DNA of 64,000 nucleotides from Luteimonas gilva (GCF_005239095.1 NZ_SZUA01000001.1:274848-338847); one strand, 5' to 3'. Shown: positions 45,652 to 53,826, counted from the stretch's first letter. Made by a program: numbers and translations. Notes: generated by a model from the sequence alone, not told the origin.

Positions 45652-46994
45652 CGATCGAATTCCAAGCGCTTGCCGTTCGGCGTGCCGACCAGCATGCGTC
45701 CGTCCCACGCCAGTTGACCGTTGACCCAGGTCGAAGCGATGCGGGTGTGGAAAGTGGCGCCTTCGAACGGCGACCAGCCGCATTTGGACAGCACGTCTTC
45801 GCGGCGCACCGTGAAAGGCTCGTCGGCGACCATCACCAGGTCGGCCCAATAGCCTTCGCGCAGGAACCCGCGTTCCTTCACGTCGAATAGCTGCGCCGGC
45901 GCGTGCGCGAATTTGCGCACCATCTGCGCGGTCGTCAGCGAACCTTCGCGCACGCATTCCAGCGCGGCGTTCAGCGCGTACTGCACCAGCGGCAGGCCGC
46001 TCGGCGCGGACGTGTAGGGGCGGGCTTTCTCTTCCAGCGTGTGCGGCGCGTGGTCGGTGGCCAGTACGTCGATGGTGTCGTCTGCCAGCGCGCGCAGCAG
46101 CGCTTCGCGGTCGCTGGCGTCCTTGATCGCCGGGTTGCATTTGATCAGATGGCCCAGACGGGCGTAATCGGCGCGGTCGAAGCGCAGGAAATGCACGCAG
46201 GTTTCGGCGGTGATGCGCTTGCGCGTGCCGTCGGCGCGGATCAGCGGGCCGCGTTCGAACAGCGCCAGTTCGTCGGCGGTGGAGATGTGCAGCACGTGCA
46301 GGCGGGTGCCGTGCTTCTTGGCCAGCGAAATCGCCAACAGGGTCGACTTCATGCAAGCCTCGCGGCTGCGGATGTCGGGATGGCATTCGGCGGGGATGTC
46401 GTCGCCGTATTTGGCCTTGTAGCGGGCCAATTCGGCGTCGATCATCGGCGTGTCTTCGCAGTGGGTGATGATCGGCGTCGGCGCTTCGCGGAAGATGCCG
46501 TCCAGCGTTTCGGGATTGTCGACCAGCATGTTGCCGGTGGACGCGCCCATGAACACTTTGATGCCGGGCGCGGTGAGCGGATCCAGCACGCGGATCGCTT
46601 CCAAATTGTCGTTGCTCGCGCCCAGGTAGAAACCGTGATTGCCCCAAGCCCGGCCCGCGGCGCGCCGGTATTTGTCTTCCAGCGCGGCGGCGTCGAGCGT
46701 CGGCGGATTGGTGTTGGGCATATCCATGAAGCTGGTCAGCCCGCCGGCGACCGCGGCCGCGGATTCGGTGGCGATGTCGGCCTTGTATTCCAGCCCCGGT
46801 TCGCGGAAGTGGACCTGGTCGTCGATCATGCCCGGCAACACGCGGCGGCCGGCGGCGTCGACGATGGCGTCGCCTTCGCGCGGGCTGAGGCCGCTGCCGA
46901 TTTCGGCGATGCGGCCCTTTTCGATGCGCAGATCGCCCTCGAATTCGCGGTCTTCGTTGACCAGGCGGGCGTTGACGATCAGGGTCGAGGGCAT
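45648..46994 (-). CDS. pyrC: Dihydroorotase (type I-like)
   Basis: A 448-residue amidohydrolase of pyrimidine synthesis. The bridging lysine is in IKVFMGASTGNM, later histidines in THCEDTP and VLHISTADEL, and the catalytic Asp in DVLATDHAPHTLEEK. The first metal motif reads DDQVHFREPG, with Gln where most enzymes have the first His of HxH; several dihydroorotases of this subgroup share that change. The product would still be expected active. Its stop overlaps the start of the M23 peptidase gene. Confidence 0.92.
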   Translation of the reverse strand: MPSTLIVNARLVNEDREFEGDLRIEKGRIAEIGSGLSPREGDAIVDAAGRRVLPGMIDDQVHFREPGLEYKADIATESAAAVAGGLTSFMDMPNTNPPTLDAAALEDKYRRAAGRAWGNHGFYLGASNDNLEAIRVLDPLTAPGIKVFMGASTGNMLVDNPETLDGIFREAPTPIITHCEDTPMIDAELARYKAKYGDDIPAECHPDIRSREACMKSTLLAISLAKKHGTRLHVLHISTADELALFERGPLIRADGTRKRITAETCVHFLRFDRADYARLGHLIKCNPAIKDASDREALLRALADDTIDVLATDHAPHTLEEKARPYTSAPSGLPLVQYALNAALECVREGSLTTAQMVRKFAHAPAQLFDVKERGFLREGYWADLVMVADEPFTVRREDVLSKCGWSPFEGATFHTRIASTWVNGQLAWDGRMLVGTPNGKRLEFDR

Positions 46995-47022
46995 GTGAAG
47001 GTTTCCGGAAAGTGATCGTGGT

Positions 47023-47241
47023 TCAAGCCGGCGGCACCGGATCGTGCCCGCCGGGGTGAAGAGGGTGGCAGCGGCCGATCCTGCGCAGCGCCAGCCAGCC
47101 GCCTTTGACCGCGCCGAAGCGGCCGATCGCCTGCATCGCGTATTCCGAGCAAGTGGGCACGAACCGGCAGCGCGGGCCCAGCAGCGGGCTCAACCAGCGT
47201 TTGTAGAGGCGCAAACAGGCGATGAGGAGCTTATCGACCAA
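47023..47241 (-). CDS. yidD: Membrane protein insertion efficiency factor YidD
   Basis: A 72-residue protein with the family signature [20 protein letters not shown] followed by [20 protein letters not shown]. It assists YidC-dependent membrane insertion. The start is TTG 47241. It lies next to pyrC instead of in the more usual rnpA-yidC neighbourhood. Confidence 0.93.
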   Translation of the reverse strand: MVDKLLIACLRLYKRWLSPLLGPRCRFVPTCSEYAMQAIGRFGAVKGGWLALRRIGRCHPLHPGGHDPVPPA

Positions 47242-47281
47242 GGTACCTGAACATGGTGTCGCGGCTCGCGGAGATGCGTGG

Positions 47282-47310
47282 TTGCCGCTGTAAGCCCAGT
47301 AGGCTATAAC
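47282..47310 (+). promoter_or_regulatory. Promoter of dksA
   Basis: TTGCCG (47282-47287) and TATAAC (47305-47310) are separated by exactly 17 bases, a good sigma-70 promoter about 40 bases before the GTG start at 47351. Confidence 0.65.
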
Positions 47311-47350
47311 AGCGCGCTTTCCCGCCTCAAGGGAAGAGGAACATCAGCTC

Positions 47351-48313
47351 GTGGCAGTAAAGAAACCAGCGAAGAAGACCGCCAAGGCCGCCGCCAAGAA
47401 GATCAGCAAGCCGGCCGCCAAGAAGCCGACCGCGAAGAAGCCCGCTCCCGCCAAGCCCGCAGCGAAGAAAGCCCCGGCCAAGAAGCCCGCCGCGAAGCCG
47501 GCGCCGAAGAAGGCGGCTCCTGCGAAGAAAGCCGTCGCCAAGCCCGCGCCGAAGAAAGCGGTGCCCGTGAAGAAGCCCGCGCCCAAGCCCGTCGCGAAGA
47601 AGGCGGCTCCGGCCAAGACCGTGGCCAGCAAGCCGGCGGTCGCCAAGAAACCCGAACCCAAGCCGGTTGTCGCCAACAAGCCCGCAGCGGCTCCGCAGGC
47701 CGCGTCCGAGTCCGCAGCGGTCAAGAAGCCGGCCGCCAAGCCCGCGGCGCCCGCCGCGCCGGCGGCGAAGCCGGTGGCCGTTCGGCCCGCGGCTGCGCGA
47801 CCCGTCGGCAAGGTCGCCGTGGCCGTGGTCGCCAAGCCGCAGGCCCCCGCGCCGCGCGGCAAGATCAAAGTGGTGCCGTACAAGACCGACGAAGCCACCG
47901 GCCGCCCGATCCTGCCCGCCGGCTACAAGCCCGGCCCGGACGAGGAGTACATGAGCGCGCTGCAGCTCGAGTATTTCCGCCAGCGCCTGCTCGGCTGGCG
48001 CGCGGATCTGGTCGAAGAATCCAAGCAGACCATCGAGAACCTCAAGGACGAAGTGCGCGACGTCGGCGACGAAGCCGAGCGCGCCACCCGCGAAACCGAG
48101 AACTCGCTGGAACTGCGCACCCGCGACCGCTATCGCAAGCTGATCGGCAAGATCGACAGCACGCTCAAGCGCCTGGAAGCCGGCGATTACGGCTTCTGCG
48201 TCGATACCGGCGAGGAAATCGGATTGGAACGCCTGGAAGCGCGCCTCACCGCCGAGCGCACGATCGATGCGCAAGAGCGTTGGGAGCATCTGCAGAAGCA
48301 GATGGGCGACTGA
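47351..48313 (+). CDS. dksA: DksA-family RNA polymerase-binding factor with a long Lys/Ala/Pro-rich tail
   Basis: A 320-residue protein from GTG 47351. Residues 1 to about 170 are a low-complexity basic tail of KPA/AKK repeats resembling histone H1-like or AlgP tails. The C-terminal 150 residues are a DksA coiled coil (MSALQLEYFRQRLLGWRADL; DEAERATRETENSLELRTRD) and a remnant zinc-finger region. Only one of the four zinc cysteines remains (GDYGFCVDTGEEIGLERLEA), so it is of the cysteine-poor class. DksA modulates ppGpp responses. The basic tail could bind nucleic acid. Confidence 0.9.
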   Translation: MAVKKPAKKTAKAAAKKISKPAAKKPTAKKPAPAKPAAKKAPAKKPAAKPAPKKAAPAKKAVAKPAPKKAVPVKKPAPKPVAKKAAPAKTVASKPAVAKKPEPKPVVANKPAAAPQAASESAAVKKPAAKPAAPAAPAAKPVAVRPAAARPVGKVAVAVVAKPQAPAPRGKIKVVPYKTDEATGRPILPAGYKPGPDEEYMSALQLEYFRQRLLGWRADLVEESKQTIENLKDEVRDVGDEAERATRETENSLELRTRDRYRKLIGKIDSTLKRLEAGDYGFCVDTGEEIGLERLEARLTAERTIDAQERWEHLQKQMGD

Positions 48314-48336
48314 CGCTGCGCCGCGCCGAAACGAAA

Positions 48337-48361
48337 AACCCCGCCTGGCGCGGGGTTTTTT
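48337..48361 (+). terminator. Rho-independent terminator after dksA
   Basis: AACCCCGC/GCGGGGTT stem with a CTGGC loop, followed by six T; A residues precede it. Confidence 0.9.
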
Positions 48362-48428
48362 ATGCCGGTTTCACGGCCGTCGGCCGCGGATCGGGGCAAG
48401 ATGCCGCCGACATCCCGAGGAGGTCGCC

Positions 48429-48891
48429 GTGCCGGACGCCCACGAAGATTTCATGCGCGAAGCGGTCGCGATCGCCCGCGCCAACATCGCCGACGGCGGC
48501 CGCCCGTTCGGCGCGGTGATCGTGCGCGACGGGCGAGTCGTCGCGCGCGCCGCCAACCGCATCCACGACAGCCACGATCCGACCGCGCACGCGGAACTGC
48601 TCGCGATCCGGGAAGCCAGCCGCATCCTGTGCAGCCCGCGCTTGGACGGCTGCACGATCTACGCCAGCGGCCATCCTTGTCCGATGTGCCTGGCGGCGAT
48701 GCACTTGTGCGGCGTGACGGCGGCGCATTACGCCTTATTCCAACGAAGACGGCGAGCCTTACGGCCTGTCCACGGCGGCCGTGTACGCGCAAATGGCGCT
48801 GCCGCCCGCGGCGCAGTCGATCGCCGTGGCGCAAGCGCGGCCGCAAGGAGAGGACGGCTTGTACGCGGAATGGGCCGCCCAGTGCGGCTGA
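48429..48891 (+). pseudogene. Nucleoside (guanine/cytosine-type) deaminase with a frameshift
   Basis: GTG 48429 follows a strong ribosome site (GAGGAGG). The first 100 residues are a CDA-fold deaminase: TAHAELLAIREAS (HAE) and SGHPCPMCLAAMHLCGV (PCxxC) are intact. Near 48735-48739 (GCCTTATTCC) the frame breaks. One extra base there displaces the conserved tail, which continues in the +1 frame as YSNEDGEPYGLSTAAVYAQM and ends at TGA 48891. Read through without the shift the protein would be about 153 residues, the family norm; unshifted, a nonsense arginine-rich tail runs to 48905. It is either a real mutation or a sequencing error. Confidence 0.8.
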
Positions 48892-48900
48892 CCTCTCGTT

Positions 48901-48979
48901 TGTAGAGTCGAGCCTGCTCGACTGCTTTTTGTATCGCAGGCGAGTGGGGGAAGAGCAGTCGAGCAGGCTCGACTCTACG
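48901..48979. repeat. Inverted repeat, TGTAGAGTCGAGCCTGCTCG type
   Basis: TGTAGAGTCGAGCCTGCTCG and its complement CGAGCAGGCTCGACTCTACG form a hairpin between two convergent genes. Its right end supplies the TAG stop (48975-48977) of the CDGSH gene. Confidence 0.85.
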
Positions 48980-49616
48980 CCCCGTCCGCTTCGAACCCGA
49001 CCTTGCGATGCGAACCGTCGCAATACGGTTTGTTCTTCGAATGCCCGCAGCGGCAGAACCAGGTCTCGGTGACGCGGTCGAGCGTGTGGCCGGTGCCGCT
49101 GACCACTTCGAGATTGCCGGTGACCTTCAACGGACCGTTCTTCTGCGGCTCGACGGCCAGCACGCCGTCGCGCGCCTGCAACGGCTCGGATTTTTTCGGC
49201 GCCGGCTCGCCGGTGGCGTGAAACCCGCCTTCGAGATGGCTGTTGTCGCAAAACGGCTTGTTCTTCGACAGCCCGCAGCGGCATAGCGTCGCGCGGAAGC
49301 CTTCGTCCTTGCCGGCGATGCGCAGCGGCGCGTTGAAAGCCAGCGGGCCGTGTTCGCGCAAGCGCACCGTGTTGACGACCGGCGCCGGTTCTTCCGCTCC
49401 GCCGTCGAGGCGTTCGTACTGGATCGCGCCGGAAGGGCAGGAACGTGCGATCCAGGCCACTTCCTCGGCCGATACCGCATCCGGATGGATCCATTCTCCT
49501 TCCACGTTCGGCACGAACACGTCCGGATGGCCTAGCACGCAGTGCCGCGAATGGATGCAGCGCTGCCCATCGAAAAGGATGACGACTTGCTTGCCGCGGA
49601 CGGTCTCGGTGCCCAT
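48975..49616 (-). CDS. CDGSH iron-sulfur domain protein with N-terminal ferredoxin-like domain
   Basis: A 213-residue protein from ATG 49616. Residues 5-70 form a divergent mono-cluster (Fer4_19-like) domain with cysteines in RCIHSRHCVLG and ARSCPSGAIQYERLDGG. Two CDGSH-type motifs follow: CRCGLSKNKPFCDNSH and CRCGHSKNKPYCDGSH, each a three-Cys-one-His 2Fe-2S site. The role is probably redox or iron-sulfur transfer; the partner is unknown. The last codons and the stop come from the adjoining repeat. Confidence 0.9.
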   Translation of the reverse strand: MGTETVRGKQVVILFDGQRCIHSRHCVLGHPDVFVPNVEGEWIHPDAVSAEEVAWIARSCPSGAIQYERLDGGAEEPAPVVNTVRLREHGPLAFNAPLRIAGKDEGFRATLCRCGLSKNKPFCDNSHLEGGFHATGEPAPKKSEPLQARDGVLAVEPQKNGPLKVTGNLEVVSGTGHTLDRVTETWFCRCGHSKNKPYCDGSHRKVGFEADGA

Positions 49617-49664
49617 GGCGAACCTCGGCGGGTGGACGCGGGCAGTGTACGCCCGGAAATCTTT

Positions 49665-49749
49665 TGTGGGAGCGGCTTCAGCCGCGAGCTCTTTCCCGCA
49701 GGTCGTCGCGACCGGATGCAAATAGCTCGCGGCTGAAGCCGCTCCCACA
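49665..49749. repeat. Inverted repeat, TGTGGGAGCGGCTTCAGCCG type
   Basis: Full copy of the 41512 family: TGTGGGAGCGGCTTCAGCCG at the left and CGGCTGAAGCCGCTCCCACA at the right. It ends two bases before the stop of the MFS gene. Confidence 0.85.
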
Positions 49750-49751
49750 AG

Positions 49752-50987
49752 TTATAGATCGCGAAGATCGAGCTTGCGCAGCTTCGGCGCCAGCTTCGCC
49801 GTGGCCGCGACCACGCCCAAAGTCATGCAGCCGCCGAAAATCACCGACGGCACCAAGCCCAGCAAGCGCGCGGCGAGGCCCGACTCGAACGCGCCCAACT
49901 CGTTCGACGAGCCGATGAAGATGCCGTTGATCGACGATACCCGTCCGCGCAAATGGTCCGGCGTGGACAATTGCAGGATGGTGGAACGCAGCACCACCGA
50001 CACGCCGTCGCACATGCCCGAGGCCATCAGGAACAGGGCCGACAGCCACAACTGCCGCGACAGTGCGAAACCGATGATGCACAGGCCGAAGCCGGCGACC
50101 GCGTACAGCAACAGGCGCCCCGCGTTGCGCTGCGGCGGATGCCGAGCCAGCCACAGGCCCATCAGCACCGCGCCCGCGGCTGGCGCCGCGCGCAGGATGC
50201 CCAACGCTTCCGGCCCGTAATGCAGGATGTCGTGGATGAAGGCCGGCAGCATCGCTACCGCGCCGCCGAACAGCACCGAGAACATGTCCAGCGCCTGCGC
50301 GCCGAGCACGATCTGGTGGTTGAAGACGAAACGCAGGCCTTCGCCGATGCTCTTGAACACCGGCGCGCGATCGGCGGGCAGGGCGGGCTCGGTCGCGCGC
50401 AGGTTCGCGATGGCGATGGCCGCCGCGGCCGCGAATGCGGCGGCGACGAGATAGGCGAAGGTCAGGCCCTGCCAGGCGATCAAGCCGCCGCCGAGCGCAG
50501 GGCCGAACACCAGTCCGGTTTGCATCACCACGCTGCCCACGCCGGCGCCGCGGGCGAAATCCTCGCGCTTGAGCACGCGCGCGAACAGCGATTGGTACAC
50601 CGGGCCGAGGAAGGCGCGGACCACGCCGTTGATCGCGATCGCGGCGTAGATGGTGAGCGTGCCGAACGCGGGCAGCTTGCCGCTGGCTACGCCGGCCAGC
50701 ATCAGCGTGGTCAGCAGCAGGCCCAAGCAGGCGAACATGCCGAGCTTGCGCCGCGGCAAGTGATCGACCGCATAGCCGGCGAACAGCGCGAAGCAGAAAT
50801 AGGGAATGACTTCGGTCAGGCCGATCAAGCCCAGCGACAGCGCGTCGCGGGTGATCTGGTAGAGCTGCCAGCCGACCGTGACCGCGACGATCTGGTAGGA
50901 CAGCATCGCCAGCAGCCGGTACACCAGCAGGCCGGCGAAGCCTCGATTGCGAAGCAGTGCGGCCGCTCCTCCGGCGGCCGCGCTCAC
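49752..50987 (-). CDS. MFS transporter (EntS-like)
   Basis: A 411-residue permease from GTG 50987, with about 12 helices. GLTEVIPYFCFALFAGYAVD, followed by HLPRRKL, is the loop 2-3 region of the MFS_3/EntS group, and later DHLRGRVSSINGIFIGSSNE fits the same group of siderophore or drug exporters. The start overlaps the sufE stop as GTGA (50984-50987). A reading extending upstream to 51275 is a shadow of sufE. The substrate is unknown. Confidence 0.85.
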   Translation of the reverse strand: MSAAAGGAAALLRNRGFAGLLVYRLLAMLSYQIVAVTVGWQLYQITRDALSLGLIGLTEVIPYFCFALFAGYAVDHLPRRKLGMFACLGLLLTTLMLAGVASGKLPAFGTLTIYAAIAINGVVRAFLGPVYQSLFARVLKREDFARGAGVGSVVMQTGLVFGPALGGGLIAWQGLTFAYLVAAAFAAAAAIAIANLRATEPALPADRAPVFKSIGEGLRFVFNHQIVLGAQALDMFSVLFGGAVAMLPAFIHDILHYGPEALGILRAAPAAGAVLMGLWLARHPPQRNAGRLLLYAVAGFGLCIIGFALSRQLWLSALFLMASGMCDGVSVVLRSTILQLSTPDHLRGRVSSINGIFIGSSNELGAFESGLAARLLGLVPSVIFGGCMTLGVVAATAKLAPKLRKLDLRDL

Positions 50988-51421
50988 GAGGCGCGCTGCG
51001 CCGTGTCGCGGATGAAGGCCAACAGCGCGGCCAGGCCGTTGCTGCGGGTCGGCGACAAGTGCTTGGCCAGGCCGATCGCGGAGATGTAGTTCGGATCGGT
51101 GGCGAGGATCTCGGCCGCCGAGCGGCCCGAGTAGACGCGCAGCGCCAGATAGATCAGGCCGGAGACGATGGCCGAATCGCTGACCGCGGCGAAATCCAGC
51201 CGCGAAGCGTCGCCCGAGGGCACGATCCAGACCATCGATTGGCAGCCGTGCAAGCGGTGCTCCTCGCTCTTCCACTCGTCCGGGAACGACGGCAGCTTGC
51301 GGCCGAGATCGATCAGATATTGGTAGCGCTCGGACCAGTCGCCGAAAAACGAGAATTCGTCGGCGATGGCGCTTTGCGCTTCCGCTGCGGTCGGTTCGAG
51401 GGGGAAGGCGGGGGTATCCAC
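50984..51421 (-). CDS. sufE: SufE-family cysteine-desulfurase partner
   Basis: A 145-residue protein with the sulfur-accepting cysteine in HRLHGCQSMVW and the fold elements YQYLIDLGRKLPSFPDEWK and LSPTRSNGLAALLAF. SufE takes persulfide from SufS and stimulates iron-sulfur assembly. No suf operon is nearby; it is coupled to an MFS gene. Confidence 0.92.
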   Translation of the reverse strand: MDTPAFPLEPTAAEAQSAIADEFSFFGDWSERYQYLIDLGRKLPSFPDEWKSEEHRLHGCQSMVWIVPSGDASRLDFAAVSDSAIVSGLIYLALRVYSGRSAAEILATDPNYISAIGLAKHLSPTRSNGLAALLAFIRDTAQRAS

Positions 51422-51441
51422 GTGCTTTTCCGCTTTTTAGC

Positions 51442-51470
51442 CGTCATCCCCGCGGAGGCGGGAACCCAGC
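51442..51470. repeat. Degenerate palindrome of the 2874 family
   Basis: GTCATCCCCGCGGAGGCGGG with a following AACCCAG; a diverged single copy upstream of sufE. Confidence 0.6.
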
Positions 51471-51523
51471 GACTGGCTCTGCCTGCAATTATAAACGCAC
51501 GTCCCCGGCGTGAGCTGTTGCTT

Positions 51524-51614
51524 TCCCCCTTTGAAAAAGGGGACGCAGGGGGATTTGCTCTTCGATCAGGCCGCGAAGCAAATCCCCCTCAATCCCCCTT
51601 TTTCAAAGGGGGAG
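51524..51614. repeat. Composite repeat, CCCCCTTTGAAAAAGGGG type
   Basis: CCCCCTTTGAAAAAGGGG at the left and CCCCCTTTTTCAAAGGGGG at the right enclose an inner inverted repeat GGGGGATTTGCTCTTCG with GAAGCAAATCCCCC. It is related to 16032-16201 and lies between cysS and sufE. Confidence 0.85.
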
Positions 51615-51628
51615 GAACAGCAACAGCC

Positions 51629-52996
51629 TCAGGCCCGCTTCCACCGCACGCCCTGCGGCGTGTCCTCGAGCAGGATCCCTTCCGAAGCCAACTGATCGCG
51701 GATCGCATCCGAACGGGCGAAATCGCGATTCTTCTTCGCCGCGTTGCGTTCGTCGATCAGCGCCTGGATCCGCGCATCGTCGTCGCTAGAAGCGCCGCGG
51801 GCGAACCAGGCGGCCGGATCCTGCTGCAGCAAGCCCAGCGCCAGGCCCGCGCCCAGCAGCCGCGCCTTCAGTCGCGATTGCTCCGGTCCCTCGGTCGCCT
51901 TGCGCGCTTCGGCCGCGATCGCCGCGATTTCGGCCAGCGCCTGCGGCGTGTTGAGATCGTCGTCGAGCGCGGCTTCGATGCTGTCGGGAATCGCGGCCGA
52001 GGCTTCGACGTCCGCCAAATCGCGCAATGTGCCGTACAACCGGTCCAGCGTCCGCACCGATTGCTCGATCAGCGCGTCCGACCATTCCAAGGGTTGCCGG
52101 TAATGCGCCGACAGCAGCGCATAGCGCAGCGCTTCGGGCGGGTGCTTGCGGACCAGGTCGTGGATCTTCTCGATATTGCCCAGCGACTTCGACATCTTCG
52201 TGCCGCCGAAATTGAGCATGCCGTTGTGCAGCCAATAGCGGGCGAAGACCTTGCCGCCGTGCGCGCACTGGCTTTGCGCGATCTCGTTCTCGTGGTGCGG
52301 GAACTGCAGGTCGACGCCGCCGGCGTGGATGTCGATGGTCTCGCCCAGATGCGCTTCGGCCATCGCCGAGCATTCGATGTGCCAGCCCGGGCGGCCGCGG
52401 CCCCAGGGCGAATCCCAGCCGGGCAAATCGTCCGTGGACGGCTTCCACAGCACGAAATCGCCGGGATTGCGCTTGTAAGGCGCCACTTCGACGCGCGCGC
52501 CGGCCAGCATGTCTTCGGGATCGCGGCGCGACAGCCTGCCGTAATCGGCGAAGGATTCGACCGCGAACAGCACGTGGTTCTCGGCGGCGTAGGCATGGCC
52601 GGAAGCGATCAAGCGCTCGATCATCGCGACGATCTGCGGGATGTGCCGCGTGGCTTCCGGCTCGATGTCCGGCGGGGCGATGCCCAGCGCCGCCATGTCT
52701 TCGCGGTAGGCCGCGGCGAAACGGTCGGTGATCGCCGCGATCGGCACGCCCTGTTCGCGCGCGGCCGCGTTGATCTTGTCGTCCACGTCGGTGATGTTGC
52801 GGGCGTAGCGCAGGCCGCCGTAACGCCGGCGCAACAGTGCGGCGAGCACGCCGAACACCACGTAGGGCCGGGCATTGCCGATGTGGACGTAGTTGTAGAC
52901 GGTGGGCCCGCAGACGTACATGGTCGGGCGGGCCGGGTCCTGGGGCTCGAACGGTTCCAGCCGGCGGGTAAGGGTGTTGTAGAGGTGCAGGCTCAT
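51629..52996 (-). CDS. cysS: Cysteinyl-tRNA synthetase
   Basis: A 455-residue class I synthetase. [20 protein letters not shown] is the HIGH region with a zinc cysteine, [20 protein letters not shown] and [11 protein letters not shown] hold the other zinc ligands, and KMSKSLGN is the KMSKS loop. An intact essential housekeeping gene. Confidence 0.97.
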   Translation of the reverse strand: MSLHLYNTLTRRLEPFEPQDPARPTMYVCGPTVYNYVHIGNARPYVVFGVLAALLRRRYGGLRYARNITDVDDKINAAAREQGVPIAAITDRFAAAYREDMAALGIAPPDIEPEATRHIPQIVAMIERLIASGHAYAAENHVLFAVESFADYGRLSRRDPEDMLAGARVEVAPYKRNPGDFVLWKPSTDDLPGWDSPWGRGRPGWHIECSAMAEAHLGETIDIHAGGVDLQFPHHENEIAQSQCAHGGKVFARYWLHNGMLNFGGTKMSKSLGNIEKIHDLVRKHPPEALRYALLSAHYRQPLEWSDALIEQSVRTLDRLYGTLRDLADVEASAAIPDSIEAALDDDLNTPQALAEIAAIAAEARKATEGPEQSRLKARLLGAGLALGLLQQDPAAWFARGASSDDDARIQALIDERNAAKKNRDFARSDAIRDQLASEGILLEDTPQGVRWKRA

Positions 52997-53126
52997 CGAG
53001 GTCTTAGCCGACGGAGTCCTGGGATTCTAGCGGCCGGGCCGAGGTCGCGACAGCGGCGATTCAGTCCTGCGGTAGTATCCGGGCCTAGACTTATCGGCCA
53101 TTCCCAACATCAAGCCGCTCCAAGCC

Positions 53127-53609
53127 GTGCTCGCCAGCGTGCTCCGACTACCGCTGCTACCGTCGATGGCGTTCGCGCTGCTGGCCTTGTGCGTGCCCGG
53201 TGCGGCCGCCGCGCAGGATGGCGACGTCACGATCGTCCAGATCGAGAACGTGCGCATCGACTACGCCCGCGTGCTGCGGGTGGAACCGGTCTACCAAACC
53301 TTGCGCGCCACGCGCATGGAGCACAACTGCGACCCGCCGCAGAAGGAAAAGGGCTTGTCCCGCGTGCTCGGCACGGTCAAGGATGCGTTGACCCCGGGCA
53401 AGTCCGAAAAACAGGCGCAAGCCGATCAGGACTGCCGCCTGGTGCCGATCGAACGCGAGTTCAAACGCCCCATCGCCTACGACGTGGACTACGTCTACAA
53501 GGGTTCGAAGTACCGCTCCCGGCTGCCGCGCGATCCCGGCAGCCGCCTGCGCATCCGCGTTTCCGTGACGCCGTACCTGGTCAACGCGCCCGGCGCGGCC
53601 GAGCGCTGA
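53127..53609 (+). CDS. Exported protein of unknown function (UmoD/17-kDa antigen-like)
   Basis: A 160-residue protein with a signal peptide ending CVPGAAAAQ. GTG 53127 and ATG 53166 are both possible starts and neither has a clear ribosome site. The mature part (RIDYARVLRVEPVYQT, later YDVDYVYKGSKYRSRLPRDP and RLRIRVSVTPY) resembles small envelope proteins that share a DYA.V..V.PV motif with glycine-zipper lipoproteins but lacks the glycine zipper. Function unknown. It is followed by the arginine leader region. Confidence 0.7.
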   Translation: MLASVLRLPLLPSMAFALLALCVPGAAAAQDGDVTIVQIENVRIDYARVLRVEPVYQTLRATRMEHNCDPPQKEKGLSRVLGTVKDALTPGKSEKQAQADQDCRLVPIEREFKRPIAYDVDYVYKGSKYRSRLPRDPGSRLRIRVSVTPYLVNAPGAAER

Positions 53610-53619
53610 GCCCGCTGCG

Positions 53620-53650
53620 CTTGCGGGGTAGGGCCCGGCATGCGACCATG
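53620..53650 (+). promoter_or_regulatory. Tentative promoter of the arginine leader
   Basis: TTGCGG (53621-53626) and GACCAT (53644-53649) are 17 bases apart. The -10 is weak, but this is the best match upstream of the leader. It overlaps a small palindrome GGCATG-CGAC-CATGCC (53638-53653) that could bind a regulator. Confidence 0.3.
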
Positions 53651-53658
53651 CCGCCCGG

Positions 53659-53760
53659 ATGAAGACCCGACTCGCCGACTCGTACGCAAGCGCCGCCCGG
53701 ATGGCCTCGGGCATGACCTCGCGCGCGCGCCGACCGGAAACCCAACCGCCAGCTGGGTAG
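53659..53760 (+). CDS. Candidate leader peptide with clustered Arg codons
   Basis: An open frame of 33 codons from ATG 53659 to TAG 53758-53760, with an internal in-frame ATG at 53713 that would give the 15-residue peptide MTSRARRPETQPPAG, a length typical of leader peptides. Three Arg codons (CGC 53722, CGC 53728, CGA 53731) lie within 12 bases, directly before the first arm of the pause hairpin, and the stop lies in the second. No convincing ribosome site precedes any of the ATGs, so the start is uncertain; ATG 53701 is a third option. Confidence 0.6.
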   Translation: MKTRLADSYASAARMASGMTSRARRPETQPPAG

Positions 53761-53826
53761 CCGGAACTCGCCGTCATCCGAGTTTCACAGGACGAACCCA
53801 GCCTTAGCGCTGGGTTTCTTGTTTTT
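53734..53826 (+). promoter_or_regulatory. Arginine attenuator upstream of argF' (hairpins 1:2, 2:3, 3:4)
   Basis: Four segments pair in mutually exclusive ways. Hairpin 1:2 pairs CCGG 53734-53737 with 53761-53764 and ACCCA 53740-53744 with TGGGT 53754-53758. Antiterminator 2:3 pairs GCTGGGT 53752-53758 with ACCCAGC 53796-53802, enclosing a local hairpin AACTCG/CGAGTT (53765-53784). Terminator 3:4 pairs AACCCAGC 53795-53802 with GCTGGGTT 53809-53816, followed by TCTTGTTTTT. A ribosome stalled at the Arg codons 53722-53733 would mask segment 1 and free segment 2 to block the terminator. Pairings are read directly; the regulation is inferred from classical trp/his attenuation. Confidence 0.75.
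53795..53826 (+). terminator. Intrinsic terminator of the arginine leader
   Basis: An 8-bp stem (AACCCAGC/GCTGGGTT) with a six-base loop and the T-rich tract TCTTGTTTTT, ending 27 bases before the argF' ATG. Its position between the leader and the structural gene is what marks it as an attenuator and not only the end of the upstream gene. Confidence 0.8.

Noticed and set aside
47351-47870. Tandem-repeat or CRISPR-like periodicity
   Set aside because: The periodicity is codon-level repetition of Lys, Ala and Pro inside the dksA tail, in frame and without spacers.
50957-53126. Plus-strand long frame opposite sufE and cysS
   Set aside because: No recognisable domain and antisense to an intact cysS; a high-GC shadow.
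53795-53826. The hairpin before argF' as a simple terminator of the preceding secreted-protein gene
   Set aside because: It lies about 190 bases past that gene's stop and is matched by an upstream competitor segment and an Arg-rich reading frame, which a plain terminator does not need. It could still terminate upstream transcripts as well.
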